64,000 bases of DNA from Chamaecrista fasciculata (taxonomy: Eukaryota > Streptophyta > Magnoliopsida > Fabales > Fabaceae): NCBI GenBank assembly GCA_003254925.1, contig QANZ01017797.1, positions 282,569 to 346,568 on the forward strand, in the 5' to 3' direction. Positions within the stretch are counted from its first letter, which is position 1; each line of letters begins with the position of its first letter. The notes below the pieces were generated by a model. That model did no database searches and was not told where the DNA came from. It worked only from the letters and a program-made list of their open reading frames with translations. The translations under genes and the position numbers were made by a program. Below, piece by piece: positions 9,472 through 20,809 of the stretch.

Positions 9472-10262
9472 TAGGGGTGTTCGTTGGGCGGTTTGGGCGG
9501 TTTAAAATGATTTTTCAAACCGAACCGCTCGCTTCGGTTTGGAGAAAACTCAAACCGTTCGGTTTGAAAAAAAATATCAAACCAAACCAAACCAAACCAA
9601 TATAATGGCGGTTTTAGCGGTTTAGTTTGGGCGGTTTGACCTTTAATTACTATTAATTTTATAATTAATATAAAAAAAATACCAATTTCATAATATATGG
9701 AAAATGACAGCACTATGTTCATTAAGTTATGACATAACAAAAAAAAGTACACACCAAAAATTGAAAATATAAATGTGTACAATGATAATGGAAGTGAGCA
9801 GTGTCGACTCTAGCGGCTAGAGGTTGAGTGAATGGAAGCAAATTGCAAAAGTTAGATTTAGGGTTTAGTCATTACTCATTTGGATGAAACTCCAGCGGCT
9901 ATGAAACTCCAACTCCAGGGTTTAGTCATTATTAATTATTGGGTTACATTTGTGTCATTTGTTGGCCCAACAAATAAAAGCTGAAGTTTCATTTGGGCTG
10001 GGCTTGCTGCATTTTAGGAGAAGAATGTGAAAACGTGTATATATATATATATATATATTATATGTTATATTATATTATTATTTATATGCTAGCAACTTGG
10101 GAGGTTCGGTTCGGTTTGATAGAGGATCAAACCGCCACCGAACCGAACCGCCCAAAAATAGCAAAAATGAAACCAAACCAAACCATTTGAATGTCGGTTT
10201 TGTTTCGGTTTGGTTCGGTTTAGTTCGGTTCAATCGGTTTGGTTTGGTTTTGAACACCCCTA
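9472..10262. mobile_element. Non-autonomous hAT element, 791 bp
   Basis: Perfect 8-bp TSD, tatatgag (9464-9471 and 10263-10270), with ends TAGGGGTGTTC and GAACACCCCTA. Both fit the hAT superfamily. The arms are built of many copies of a CGGTTTGG/CCAAACCG motif in both orientations, which could be transposase-binding sites. The middle holds an AT dinucleotide tract near 10036-10060. No transposase or BED/hATC region is present. Confidence 0.92.
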
Positions 10263-10281
10263 TATATGAGACGGTGCAAAC

Positions 10282-10345
10282 TCAAAATGGGGAGGCCCTC
10301 ATATGGATACCTTTAAGAATATCATCCATTGCAGAAACACCACCA
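10282..10345 (-). pseudogene. Possible 3'-terminal coding exon of an unidentified host gene
   Basis: Read on the minus strand this gives GGVSAMDDILKGIHMRASPF followed by TGA. The downstream minus-strand DNA, interrupted by the hAT element, continues at 9471-9340 as non-coding sequence of 3'-UTR appearance. I do not recognise the protein. The stretch is short and chance is a fair alternative. Confidence 0.25.
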
Positions 10346-10407
10346 TGGACTTTCAAATTGACTTTTAAATTGTTGGCTCAATGAAAAATTGAGGGACTAG
10401 GTTTTTT

Positions 10408-10905
10408 TCTCAATATTATATTATTTTGATTTATCAATAATATAGAAATAAATATATAATGGACAAATTACATATTTGATCTCTTATCTTTGGGATAAGT
10501 TGTAATCCAGTCCTTTATCTTTTTCATTGCAATTTTGGTCATACAAGTTTTTTCATAAATTTCACTCTTTGGTCTCAAAGGTTGAAGTGACCATATCTAT
10601 CTCGTTTCAAGTTTTAATATGATGAGTTTAGAACAATGTGTTTCTTTTAACAAGCTTTTTCTTTGTCTGGTTAGGGACGTTAACAAACAAAGTCAAATTA
10701 AACTCCAAAAATGAGTCGGTCGTCTCATGGTCGAACGAGCGAAGTTAGTCCTATATCTTTCTCGTTCAAGTCAAAATGCAACGATTTTAGAGCTACGACA
10801 TACTTTTGATGAGTCTTTTTTCTAGTCTGTTTGGACCATTAACAAATAAGATCAAATCAATCTCTAAAGTAGGTTTTATGACCAATGTTCCATAATTAAC
10901 TAATT
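10408..10905. repeat. Dispersed non-coding repeat, copy B
   Basis: Uninterrupted relative of copy A at 5797-6318 plus 8636-8663, and so a picture of that site before the solo LTR arrived. It holds repeated 'ggtc' and 'tcaag' phrases, no ORF of note, and no clear TSD. Confidence 0.6.
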
Positions 10906-11044
10906 TCTTAAAAATGTTAATTTTTTTGTTAAACCATAAGTTTTTCCTACTTATTCATATAACTGTCTAAACAAATATTAATCTCATTCGAGTCGACAAT
11001 TAAAGTCATCATAACAATGTCAACTCATACTATCATAAATTTTA

Positions 11045-11442
11045 GAGTAAATTACACTTTGGTACCCGGTAGTTTGGTCATATTTCACTTTGGTACCCTG
11101 TGGTATTCTCCATTAACACTTTGGTACCCTTTGGAGCTATTTTGTAATTTTAACCATAAAAAATTTTGTAAAAATTACATAATGACGCTAAATTTTTTTT
11201 TAAGTTTTCATTTTAGTCCCTAGATAATATGTTCCAGAGACCTATTTGTTATTTTTTGAAATTTTGTGGGGTCAATATGTAATTTTTGCAAAATTTTTTA
11301 TGATTAAAATTACAAAATAGCTCCAAAGGGTACCAAAGTGTTAATGGAGAATACAACAGGGTATCAAAGTGTCATTTTTTAAACCATAGGGTACCAAAGT
11401 GAAATATGACCAAACCATAGGGTACCAAAATGTAATTTACCC
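11045..11442. mobile_element. GGGTAA-type Mutator-like MITE, 398 bp
   Basis: Perfect 9-bp TSD, taaatttta, at 11036-11044 and 11443-11451. The left end GAGTAAATTACACTTTGG is inverted at the right as CCAAAATGTAATTTACCC. The arms contain spaced copies of GGTACC(C)-type motifs. A 'ttttataattaaaattac'-like inner inverted repeat extends the arms. No coding region. Confidence 0.92.
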
Positions 11443-11728
11443 TAAATTTTATTCTTTGTACCATAATTAAAACATTATATTGATTTATAAATTTATGTTA
11501 ATAAAAAAATCTAAATTAGTTATAGTTATATCTTTTCGAAAAAGTTAAATATTATAATTCTACATTTTAAAACAAATTACCACCTTCGTGATTACTTTAT
11601 GCGAGAATAAAAGGCAGCACTTGTGAAGAAAAGGGGGCAGAGAGTTGAGACTTCATTTGACCTAATAGGCATTTGCGTTCCTTCCTATCATTGCTGGGTG
11701 GGTGTTCTTCTTCTCTTTTATTCAAGCA

Positions 11729-12847
11729 ATGTCTGATTATTTTCCTTCAGAAGTGATAGCAGAAATTCTTCAGAGACTACCCATTAAGTCTCTAGCAAGA
11801 TGCATGTGTGTCTGCAAAGCCTTGAAGTCTATCATCACTACTGATTCCTTCATCACATCTTATCATCATCGCCATCTCCAAACCCACCATACCAATAATT
11901 CTTCCCTCTTTTTCCATCTCTTCACTCGCTTTCGCGTGATGCCTGACCTTGTTGGTCCCAGAAGGTATTTTGTGGAATTTTACTCACTCAATTCCGAAGG
12001 GGATATCAACTTCTTTTGGAGATCTCGATCTGTCCGTATAGTTGGCACTTGCAATGGCCTCGTGTGTTTTTCTGACCATTATAATTCAGTTTTCACCCAG
12101 TATGTTATTTGGAACCCTTCTATTCACAAATATGTCGAACTTCCTAATCCCTCTCTCACCTTTCAAGTTCGTGAGGGACTTTATGAAAGCGATCGAGTCT
12201 TCTGTGGGTTCGGCTATGATTCTCAAAACCATGATTTCAAATTAGTCAGGTTTATAGCTCCTCCCTGCGATGAAGCTACTCCTCCAACTGAGATCTACTC
12301 TCTTGCTTCTGGTTCTTGGAGAACCATCACTGTTGCAGCTCCACCGTTTCACGTTGACCAAGAGAGTGGAAATAAGTTTGTCAACGGGTTGCTGCACTGG
12401 GTGGCCTACCGCACAATTAATGGTATGAGTTACAATTTTATTTTGACCTTTGACATTGTGGAAGAAAAATTTGGAGAATTGATGTTACCCCAGTGTTTAA
12501 GGGAGTCATATTTTGATGTATGTATTTTGCGGGGTGGTAATTTGCTTTCCGTGATTCACAAAAAAGATGGTACTTGCCATGAGGAATGTTGTGAGATTTG
12601 GGTAATGATGGAATATGGTGTTGAAGAATCATGGAATCGGTTGTATCATTTTCCAGCAATTTGTGATAGTGTGGCAGCTCTAAGTAATACTGGGGAAGTG
12701 GTACTTTCGGATGATGGGATTATTTTTAGAGATCCCATAAATGGAGTAGAGAAAAAGTTAGAGGGTGAGCGTGACATTATGTTTGTGGATCACTATGTTG
12801 AGAGTTTATTTTTATTAAATGAAAGAAATGCAAGAACACACCTTTAA
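11729..12847 (+). CDS. F-box protein with FBA-type associated domain (CPR1/CPR30-like)
   Basis: 372 residues from the ATG at 11729, chosen because MSDYFPSEVIAEIL is the usual family start and the tandem copy starts with the same residues; an upstream in-frame ATG at 11702 would add nine residues. Residues about 4-44 form the F-box (EVIAEILQRLPIKSLARCM, then VCKALKSIIT), which binds SKP1 in an SCF ubiquitin ligase. The rest is a plant F-box-associated region: VGTCNGLVCF near 103-112, VIWNPSIHKYVELP, FGYDSQNHDFKLVRF, EIYSLASGSWRTI, FVNGLLHWVAYR and FDIVEEKFGELMLPQ. Such proteins choose the substrates for ubiquitination; the target is unknown. Single exon and full length for this family. A broken tandem copy lies 3.6 kb downstream. 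Confidence 0.93.
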   Translation: MSDYFPSEVIAEILQRLPIKSLARCMCVCKALKSIITTDSFITSYHHRHLQTHHTNNSSLFFHLFTRFRVMPDLVGPRRYFVEFYSLNSEGDINFFWRSRSVRIVGTCNGLVCFSDHYNSVFTQYVIWNPSIHKYVELPNPSLTFQVREGLYESDRVFCGFGYDSQNHDFKLVRFIAPPCDEATPPTEIYSLASGSWRTITVAAPPFHVDQESGNKFVNGLLHWVAYRTINGMSYNFILTFDIVEEKFGELMLPQCLRESYFDVCILRGGNLLSVIHKKDGTCHEECCEIWVMMEYGVEESWNRLYHFPAICDSVAALSNTGEVVLSDDGIIFRDPINGVEKKLEGERDIMFVDHYVESLFLLNERNARTHL

Positions 12848-12899
12848 CTTTAGTCACTCATCAACCTCTTCCCTTTCCATCCATTCATCACTTACTCCC

Positions 12900-13180
12900 A
12901 TCTAGGAATACTTGTATCGCTGGAAAGTTGAAGAGAGGATTTGAAAATATCTCCAAGTTGAAGAAGGGAATTAACATTCTCTTGTTTAGTGAACAACGCA
13001 AAAGATGATCTTCCTTTGAAGAAGATGAAGTAGAGAAATTTGAAGGTATCTATTTTGCATGAATGACCTCCCTTTCATCAGCAGAATCCTTTTTGTATTA
13101 TGGGAATGTGAGAATGTAGTGTTGTAGAATCATGGACTCAAGTTATTTCACTTTATTCAACAAGTTGTGATGATTTAGCT
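12900..13180 (+). pseudogene. Degenerate C-terminal remnant of another F-box gene
   Basis: Behind the intact gene, about 13106-13180 again resembles its C-terminal coding region: 'gtgttgtagaatcatggactcaag' corresponds to the gene's 'ggtgttgaagaatcatggaatcgg', and 'tatttcactttattcaaca' follows. The preceding part (12905-13060) matches the flank of the second F-box copy at 17690-17760, including 'gttgaagggaattagcattttc'. No open frame remains. It seems to be the relic of a further tandem copy. Confidence 0.6.
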
Positions 13181-13797
13181 CTGCTGTGTATTGTGTCTAT
13201 ATTATGACTTTGCTTAAGTTTATTTTATGTAATTGTTACTTGTTATGATCAAGAAGACAGTGGACCTTTAAAATTTATGTACTTGCTTTTAACTCTAACT
13301 TTATTTATAAGAACTTTGTAGACAAAAAGTCGCTACTTTGCTGTGTGTCTCTAATTCTATGTGATTTTGAACTTCACAGTCCACTTAACAATGTTTAAGT
13401 CTAAAGCAATCTCTTTAAAATACAGAAATATCAGTAAGAGATTGGGCCTACATGGTAACTGGTACATCCATGTAATAAAATACTGCTCAAAATTTTATAT
13501 TTTTTTCCTTCTCACTTTCAAGGAAGAGGTAAATATAGTTCTTGAACTATAGGGATAGAGCTTTTCTGTTTTGCACAAGTAAAATCAAAATCACAATCTT
13601 AGTCACCTCTTTTGCATTTTGGGAGTATGATCTTTATTTCTCTGTTTCTGTGGAACTGTTAATGGTATCACATGTGTGAAGTTTATTTGCTGTCTTTTTT
13701 TTATTGCCTATTTTTTTAAAAATATTGGATTTAATTCTTAGTCATGGACATACATACTTAAAATCAACTGAACAAAATAATTATGAAATACTTTTAG
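13181..13797. other. Intergenic, no feature recognised
   Basis: AT-rich unique-looking DNA between the F-box remnant and a possible SINE piece. Only short chance ORFs are seen. Confidence 0.4.
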
Positions 13798-13860
13798 TAA
13801 GCCACTTTGGTCTAGTGGTGAAGTGAAGGGTTTGGGTAGTTTGCACAAGGATTTAGTTAA
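13798..13860 (+). repeat. Possible SINE head (weak)
   Basis: TGGTCTAGTGG at about 13808-13818 fits a Pol III A-box. A clear B-box is not present downstream ('aaggatttagttaatt'), so this is a degenerate fragment at best. Confidence 0.25.
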
Positions 13861-13935
13861 TTCTTAGCGTTGGATATTAACTCCCCCTGTTTTTGTTTGC
13901 TGTAATTAATTTCTTTCTGTACTTAGTTTTGAAGG

Positions 13936-14096
13936 CTATGCTTGGACTGGGTATTAAGGAGAAGGAGGGGAGAAGACTGAAGTATTTTGGAGGAGCCACC
14001 AAAATCCAAATAATTAGCCTTCACTTCTCTTCCCCTCCCTTCCCCTTCAATCTTTCCCCTTCCCTTCCTCTCCTAATTGCCAAACGAACCCATGGT
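13936..14096. repeat. Short imperfect foldback element
   Basis: The left part, 'tggactgggtattaaggaga', is roughly the reverse complement of the right part, 'tcctctcctaattgccaaac'. Purine-rich and pyrimidine-rich tracts face each other across a centre near 13995. It resembles an old MITE. No reliable TSD. Confidence 0.45.
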
Positions 14097-14099
14097 TTT

Positions 14100-16455
14100 C
14101 AGTTCATACATGTTTTGTTATTATATTGATCGATGTTTGTGATTGTTAAGTAGATAGGATGTGTGTAAAAGATGTTAATCTGTGTGTATAAAAGACAAAA
14201 ACTAGAGATAATAATGAAGAAGGCCTTATCACAGTCATATTCTTGTGCAATTTGCTACTGTTGCAATCATTGTGCCCACTTGTTTGTTACGAAATACAAT
14301 ATGATCTCAAACAGATCGTTGAGCCTTATGAGGGTGGGCCAATGAGGCAATGACATTTCTAGGCCCTAGATTATTATGAGCATGTATTGTAGTGAGTAGT
14401 TTGCGAAATTATTATGTGTGTTTATATATGTATATAAAATTTGAAAGGATTTGATTATAATGAAGACAAGGTCTTGTGAATGGTGTGAAACAGGGATGGA
14501 AATGTAATTTAAGATTTTAATACCATATTGGATTTACAAGTTTTATTAGATGTACAATCTTCAACATTGATGGAACTTGGGAATATATAGATTGGCAATT
14601 TTAGAAATTGAGTGAGGAGGCCTCATTCTCTTCACTTTACTGAAAAAGTTTTCATCCAGATAAAACATTCTATTTGTATCTTTTCTCTTCTATTGTTGTT
14701 TCTTTTTGTTTTTAAAATAATTATTTATTTTCCCTATCTAAGCGTATTCCCACTTGCTATGACATCTTAGCTGATGATTCAATTGTTAAGTCATTGAACA
14801 GGTAACGAGTAACTAGATGAGACCTTTCAAAAGGAAATCACACTTCCTTTGTTATCCTAATTTTACTTATTCCAATGATTCCTTCTTGAAAGGTTTTTCT
14901 TGTTGAACAAATAAAGTAAATATATGTCTTCAATTTATCCATATAGTGTAGTTGTAATTTTGCCTTAGCAAATAGATGACATGACGACTCTTCTCTTTTT
15001 CTCCTTTTCTTGCTTTCTACCATGCTCTATTTTATAGTTGAGGAAAGTGAGATCGCCTGTGCAGAACCAAACTTATAATTATGTAAAAGCCAGAACTGGT
15101 TCTGCACGAGACTGCAATTACCAGTTTGGTTCTGCACGAGACTTTAATATGCAACTTCCTCCCTTTCTCCATATTCGACTTTCTCTCTATCAGACCCAAA
15201 TGGCCAGAAAAGAAACAATGAGACACTCAATTATTTAGAAAATTATATATTTACCTATATCAAAACTCAAAAGGATAACATTGTGATCCCAGCAAGACCA
15301 ACCTTTTTGATATGTGTGTCTGACAGTGAGTGCTTTTTCAAATACAAATGCTGAAAACCATATATTGACAACATTATCAATCAGAAATGAGCAGTTTACT
15401 ACATTACTTAAGTTATACCACCATGAGTTTTGGAAATTGTTAAGTAGATTGTAATTGCACAGGCATCTGCCCAGATCTACTTGTTGCTATTAAAGAAAAT
15501 TATGTAATAAATTTTTGCTTGTCAAAAAAATTATATATTTACAATTATAATTACTCAAACAAATAGACCCAAATAAATTTCAATAACAAATAATCTATCT
15601 AATATACTAAAATATAGTTATTGCTCATGTTGCAACAAGTGTTTTATCCATATAATATGTTTATTAAAATATTAAAATACTCATATTACAAGTGTTCTAT
15701 CTATACCATGTAATTTCTAAAAAATTAAAATATTCTTATTTTCTCATATTCTGACAAGTGTCTATCTATATAATCTAATTTTAAATATTAAAATTTAGAA
15801 ATATATTGAATTTTCAAAAAATAGACATTATTGTTAAATTTGAATAAAAATTTTGGCTAATTTGATTTTTCTCTTTAAGATTCTGAATGATAATGCGAAT
15901 TGTATTTTATTTAGATCTTCAATTTTATATTTTTAAGTGTTTTAAATTTAAATATCCAATAAATATTAATTGTTTTTTTTAAAAATTTCTAGTAGAATTT
16001 TTATCTTTTGATTTTATACTTAATTTACTTTTTAGTATATAAAAATGGATTTATCTATATTTTTATGAAAAGATGAATTTATTTAATTTTTATCAGTATG
16101 AAAAATAGTTTAATGATAATGGGTGACGAAGATGAATTTATTTATTATTTTTTGATAGAAAAAATGACTTTATTAATTTTTTTATCAATATAAAAAACAA
16201 TTTAATAATAATGACAGACGAAGATCAAAGTGAAGTTAGCATAAAAACATCAACCTAAAAAAAACAAATTAAATTAAAATGAAGTTAGCATCAACCTATA
16301 TTATATATCAAAAAACATCTTGCAAAACATACACGTGACTCTTAGTCTCCGACCTTTTTTCTTTTTCGCGTGAAGTCCTAGTCTCCTACTTGGTGTTCAA
16401 GCATTATCCAGTGTTGTTTGATCATTCTTCTCTTCTGTTGTCTTGTGTTGGAGCA
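14100..16455. other. Intergenic region without recognised gene
   Basis: AT-rich DNA. Between 15600 and 15800 the phrase 'caagtgt(t)(c/t)tatc(t/c)atat' recurs three times. Between 16060 and 16240 an imperfect repeat of about 100 bp, containing 'gatgaatttattta' and 'atgacagacgaagat'-type phrases, occurs twice. A 'ggttctgcacgagact' phrase repeats at about 15099 and 15129. I see no gene, tRNA or full element. Confidence 0.45.
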
Positions 16456-17605
16456 ATGTCTGATTATTTCCCCTCGGAAGTGATAGCGGAAATTCTTCGG
16501 AGACTCCCCCAAAGTCTCTTGTGAAATTCTTTTGTGTCTGCAAAGCTTGGAAATCCATTATCACAAATAATGCTTTCATCATATCTCATCATCAACATCT
16601 CCAAACCAACCCCTCCAATTCCTCCCTCTTCTTCCACCTCCAGTCTTATGGTTCTGTGCGTTTTACTGAGATTGAGGCTGAATACGATTTCTACTCACTC
16701 TATTCAGATGATGATGCAACCCATACCCTTCCGGTTTTCAAATTACCATCTGCTTATCCATCCGTCGTCTATGGTGGCTAGAAGGTAGTTGATACTTGCA
16801 ATGGCCTTGTGTGTTTTGCTGACTATTCAAATTCCGACCTAGTTGTTCTTTGGAACCCTACTATTCACAAATATCTCATTCTTCCTAAACCCCCCTCACC
16901 TTAACTCAAAGGACCGCGAATCTGGCTTGTTATGGGTTTGGTTTTGATTCTCCAAACCATGATTTCAAAGTTGTCAAGTTTGTCTCATGCTGCTCATTCT
17001 TGGAGATCTACTCTCTTGCTGCTCATTCTTGGAGAATCGTTGCATCCCTTCCATTTGGCATTATTGTTTCCCGTAAAAGCAAGTTTTTGAATGGGGTACT
17101 ACACTGGCTGGCCTGCACTATATTTAATGGGATGGAGCGTTATTGTATTGTGACGTTTGACATTGTTGAAGAAAAAATTGGAGAACTGATGGTACCTCAG
17201 TGTTTATCGTCACTAGCTGAAGGGGAGTTGTCTATTTTAACAGGAGGTAACTTGCTTTCTCTCAAAAGCAGCTATTGTGATGTTTGTTCATTTGAATGTT
17301 GTACTGTTTGGGTAATGAAGGAATATGGTGTTATAGAATTATGGACTAAGCTATTTCATTTTGATTCAACAACCTATGATTACATCTTAAGGGTGCTGGC
17401 TATTAGGAATAATGTGGAAGTGGTCATAGAATCTTTGGGTCGTGAGATCACTGTTTTCAATCCCACAAAAGCAACATCAGTGAAGAAGATATATAATAGA
17501 TTGGCTGCTAATATTTTATTTGTGGGTGAACATGTTGAGAGTTTATTTTTAATGAATGAAAAAAATGCAGAAACCTACCTTCCAAATACCTACCTTTCAC
17601 TTTAA
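16456..17605 (+). pseudogene. Broken tandem copy of the F-box gene
   Basis: It starts at the same place as the intact gene (MSDYFPSEVIAEILRRLP) and runs to the same C-terminal region (NILFVGEHVESLFLMNEKNA). One base is missing in the F-box after CGGAGACTCCCCC near 16510, which shifts the frame before KSLVKFFCVCKAWKSII. Further frame losses lie near 16780 (before DTCNGLVCFADYSN) and near 16900. At about 16988-17037 a 'gctgctcattcttggaga' unit is duplicated, replacing part of the gene. The longest frame left, 17000-17605, starts with MEIYSLAAHSWRIV and could make a 201-residue piece without an F-box. Close similarity to the intact gene suggests a fairly recent duplication and loss. Confidence 0.88.
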
Positions 17606-17689
17606 TCCTTCATAGTTCATATCCATCAACTTTCTCAGCTCTTCTCTTTTTCCGCCCTGAGCCCTCAACCCCATTATGGAATTTGTCTA

Positions 17690-17995
17690 GGTTTGGAAAG
17701 TTGTTGAAGGGAATTAGCATTTTCTCTCTTGGTAAACAAAGCTAAAGAGTATTTTTTTTTTCAAGATGTAGTAGAAAGATGAAGAGAATTGATATTACCT
17801 AAGCGTTTAAAGGAATCACCTTTGGAGGTATCGGGTATCTATTTAGCAAGAAGGAGTTCAATCTCTGTGATTCATAAAAATAGTTCTTCTCTCCATCAAA
17901 ATTTTTCTTGTATCTTTGAATATAAGATTGTAGTGCAGTAGAATCATGGAATTATATATATCATTTTGATTCAACTAGTTGTCTATTTAATTTGT
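17690..17995 (+). pseudogene. Second degenerate F-box C-terminal remnant
   Basis: The flank of the broken copy holds 'cctaagcgtttaaaggaatc', 'tctctgtgattcataaaaat' and 'agtgcagtagaatcatgga', in the order of the intact gene's C-terminal region (12489-12635). It has no open frame. It lies at the same distance behind its gene as the remnant at 12900-13180, so gene plus remnant was duplicated as one block. Confidence 0.6.
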
Positions 17996-18575
17996 GGTCT
18001 ATCCGCATTGTGCTTCCCAGCATTTTGAATGAATTGGTTTCTTAAATAATGCTGTAGGTTCTTATGATTGTCGTCTTTATTTTATATAATGCAATGAAAT
18101 ATTAACTCTGCAATGGTTATCACCTTAAAGACAATGTAAGATTTTTTTATACTTTTTGGCATAACTTGTCTTTGACATTGAGCAATCCAACAACTTTGGT
18201 AAGAATCGTGCAATATGAAAAGGCTTAACTCTGCTTTCCATTGGCTTTGTATCTGGAATTTTATGTAAACATTGATAAATAATTCTTTACACATAAAAGG
18301 AGCTTTTTAAAAAATTGAGAGAAAGTTTACAAGATAATGCTTACATGTACTATAGTCCATAAATTGCACTTTGTACTCCCTGTTTAAAGCTCAAATAGAA
18401 TTTAGAAGGTAAACAACAATCAGAATTATTGATCAAGTAAACAGCAATCAGAATCACTAGGACAGAGCTTTCGTCTTTTGAATTGATCAAATCTGACAAA
18501 GTCTTAAAGGGGAAAAAACCAAATTTGCAATTTTTACTAGATACTGGAATCCAAATTTCCAAATGTCAGTTAATC
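17996..18575. other. Intergenic, no feature recognised
   Basis: AT-rich DNA between the F-box block and the TIR fragment. A direct repeat of 'caatcagaat(t/c)a' spans about 18417-18453. Nothing else is supported. Confidence 0.4.
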
Positions 18576-18637
18576 CAGGATTATTCTAAGAACAAGGTGA
18601 ACAAGTGGAGAGATGCTCTTTCTGAAACTGTGAATTT
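18576..18637 (+). pseudogene. Fragment of a TNL gene, end of the TIR exon
   Basis: Translates as QDYSKNKVNKWRDALSETVN and then L. This matches QDKVNKWRDALLETANL at the end of the TIR exon of the intact TNL gene (about 29333-29390). The fragment is about 60 bp long and ends where Copia LTR sequence begins. It is the relic of another TNL copy. Confidence 0.75.
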
Positions 18638-20746
18638 AGCATGACCTCGGTGCATAGAGATGCATGCACTAGATGCTGGTACGAGAGTCATGGTGCAATT
18701 ACGTAAGGAGTTACGAGTTGCTGGACTGACCCAGAGAGTCCTGCATGGGTTTTAGTCATTAGCTAGTCTCTCCTGTACACCTGTCACGATGCCCTTAGAC
18801 TTGAGGTCTTCATCATTCCGGCGTTGTAGTTGTCAAACTTTGGTTTAGTCTAACGTTACCCGTAGCAGGGTAGCCATAAGGGCTAAGTACGGGTTTGGTT
18901 GATTACCGTGCTGAGGAATATGGTTGGCCAAGATGGAATTTTGCCCCTCATATAAGATGAGAGATATTTAACTGGGCCCCTAGATGAGTCTGTCCAAGGA
19001 ATGTGTGGCCACACTGGAAATTTGGACTTACTCAAGGAATCGAGAAAGTTGAGGTTTGGATTTTGGATGACTTTCCCATGCCTAATCCATGACCAAAATA
19101 TCGTAGGACAAAAAGGGATCTAGACAAGGTGGTACTAGGGTTAAGTCGTTTCGGCGATAAACGATAACTCACGTGTTTTGGGTAGTCGGCTTGCTAGAGT
19201 CCGCTCTCGACTTGTAAGTCATAGAGATGATTTGCTGCCAACTTCACGTGGGGTCTGCTGGGTCACACACGAGCAGGATCAAGATGCCACATCGGGACAC
19301 GAATTAGGGTTAATTCGTGGGTCACATAGGTGACACAATTTAGGACATAATTGACTGTCTGGGACACGAAATGTTGTCTTAAATAAATATCTACAGATAT
19401 ATGATATTTAGATTTGTGGGACAAATTTAAATATATATATGATAATTGTTAAATAGATAATTGGATTATGCTATTTACAATTATATTCCTATTTATAATA
19501 TTAGGGAAATATAAATCAGATAAGTTTCCTAAAAGTTAGGAAATTATTGATTTATTAAATTCACTAATATTAGGGAAAATAGGGTTGAGGTTGGCGCCTA
19601 TTATAAGCATGTTTTAATTAATAGAAATGTTTTATTAATTAAAAGGTCATGGCTTGAGATTTGAAATTCAAATAGATTTGATCTAGATTTCAAATGATTG
19701 GATTAAATATATTAAGGTAATATTTTAATCCAACAATAATAATAATATATATAGGGAATTCGAATTCTAGGTCTAGGATTGGATTTAAATATTAGTGTAA
19801 TATTTTAATTCAATAAAGACTAGAATTCAAGATTTAAAAGATTGAGTAAAGATATTATGGTAATATCTTAAATCAATATTGTTGGAAATAACAAATTAGT
19901 TATAACTACCTAAGAGTTAGGTTTGTTATTTTGATTTATTAAATTCCAACAAAATTAAAGGGACTTGGCGCATGAGGGTAGAATCTTTTAGGAAGATTTG
20001 ATCTTCCAATTTGATTCTCCAAGATTGCATTTGAATTCAAATTATAATATTAAGGTAATATTATAATTAGGAATTCAAGTCCTAAAATTATGATATTATT
20101 GTAATGTCATAATTTAATAATTTGATAATCCTATAATTTAGGGATTCCCTAATTATAATTATCAAAACCCCAAACCCTATATAGAGAGCATAAGTCGACT
20201 TTCGAAAAAGATGTCTCTCACACTTGGAATTTTGATTTGGCCTAGCTTATTCACAAGAGCAAAAATCGTTTTTGGCTTTTGGTGAAGAGAGAGAGAAAAA
20301 ACACAACCCTAGTTTTCCAGAGAGAGAAAGTGGCGCAAACCTAAAAGGAGTTTTAGGGTTTGTGACAAGGTTGTGTGAGATCAAGAATAGGATTCTTGAT
20401 CATAGGCGCCATCTGTTCTTGGGAGTTCAAGAACTGTTCTTGAATTCAAGAAGACCGTAGATGGAGGTCCCTGATTCACGTGGAGAAGTGAAGGAGGCTA
20501 GCACCTAGGCATCTGTAAAACTGTTCGTGTGGATCATCGGCGGAGGGAGCACACTCGGAGTGGACTCCTTAGCATCGTAGAAACAAAAGTCGCCGATTGA
20601 TTTGGGTAAATCTCTGTTCCTTTTACTGACACAGATTCATATAGCGGATCATTGGGAAGAAATCACTATGCGCATATTCTGGTTTTGTTTTTTTTAAATT
20701 TATACCTGTTTCCGCTGCGTTGTGTGCCTGGTGATTTCCCAACACT
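18638..20746 (+). repeat. Left LTR of Copia element, 5' part missing
   Basis: Matches the solo LTR 6319-8630 from its 'agcatgacctcggtgcata' phrase to the terminal TTTCCCAACA. The first couple of hundred bases of the LTR are not present. Confidence 0.9.
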
Positions 20747-20809
20747 CACAACTTACGCTTCCTGGAACTCCATAGTGGAATGGTGTTTCTGAGAGGAGGA
20801 ATTAGACTT

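Noticed and set aside
9459-9782. Minus-strand ORF of 107 residues
   Set aside because: It reads through the CGGTTTGG repeats of the hAT element; composition is that of the repeat.
17000-17605. 201-residue ORF as a separate F-box gene
   Set aside because: It is the back half of the broken tandem copy; the F-box itself is out of frame upstream.
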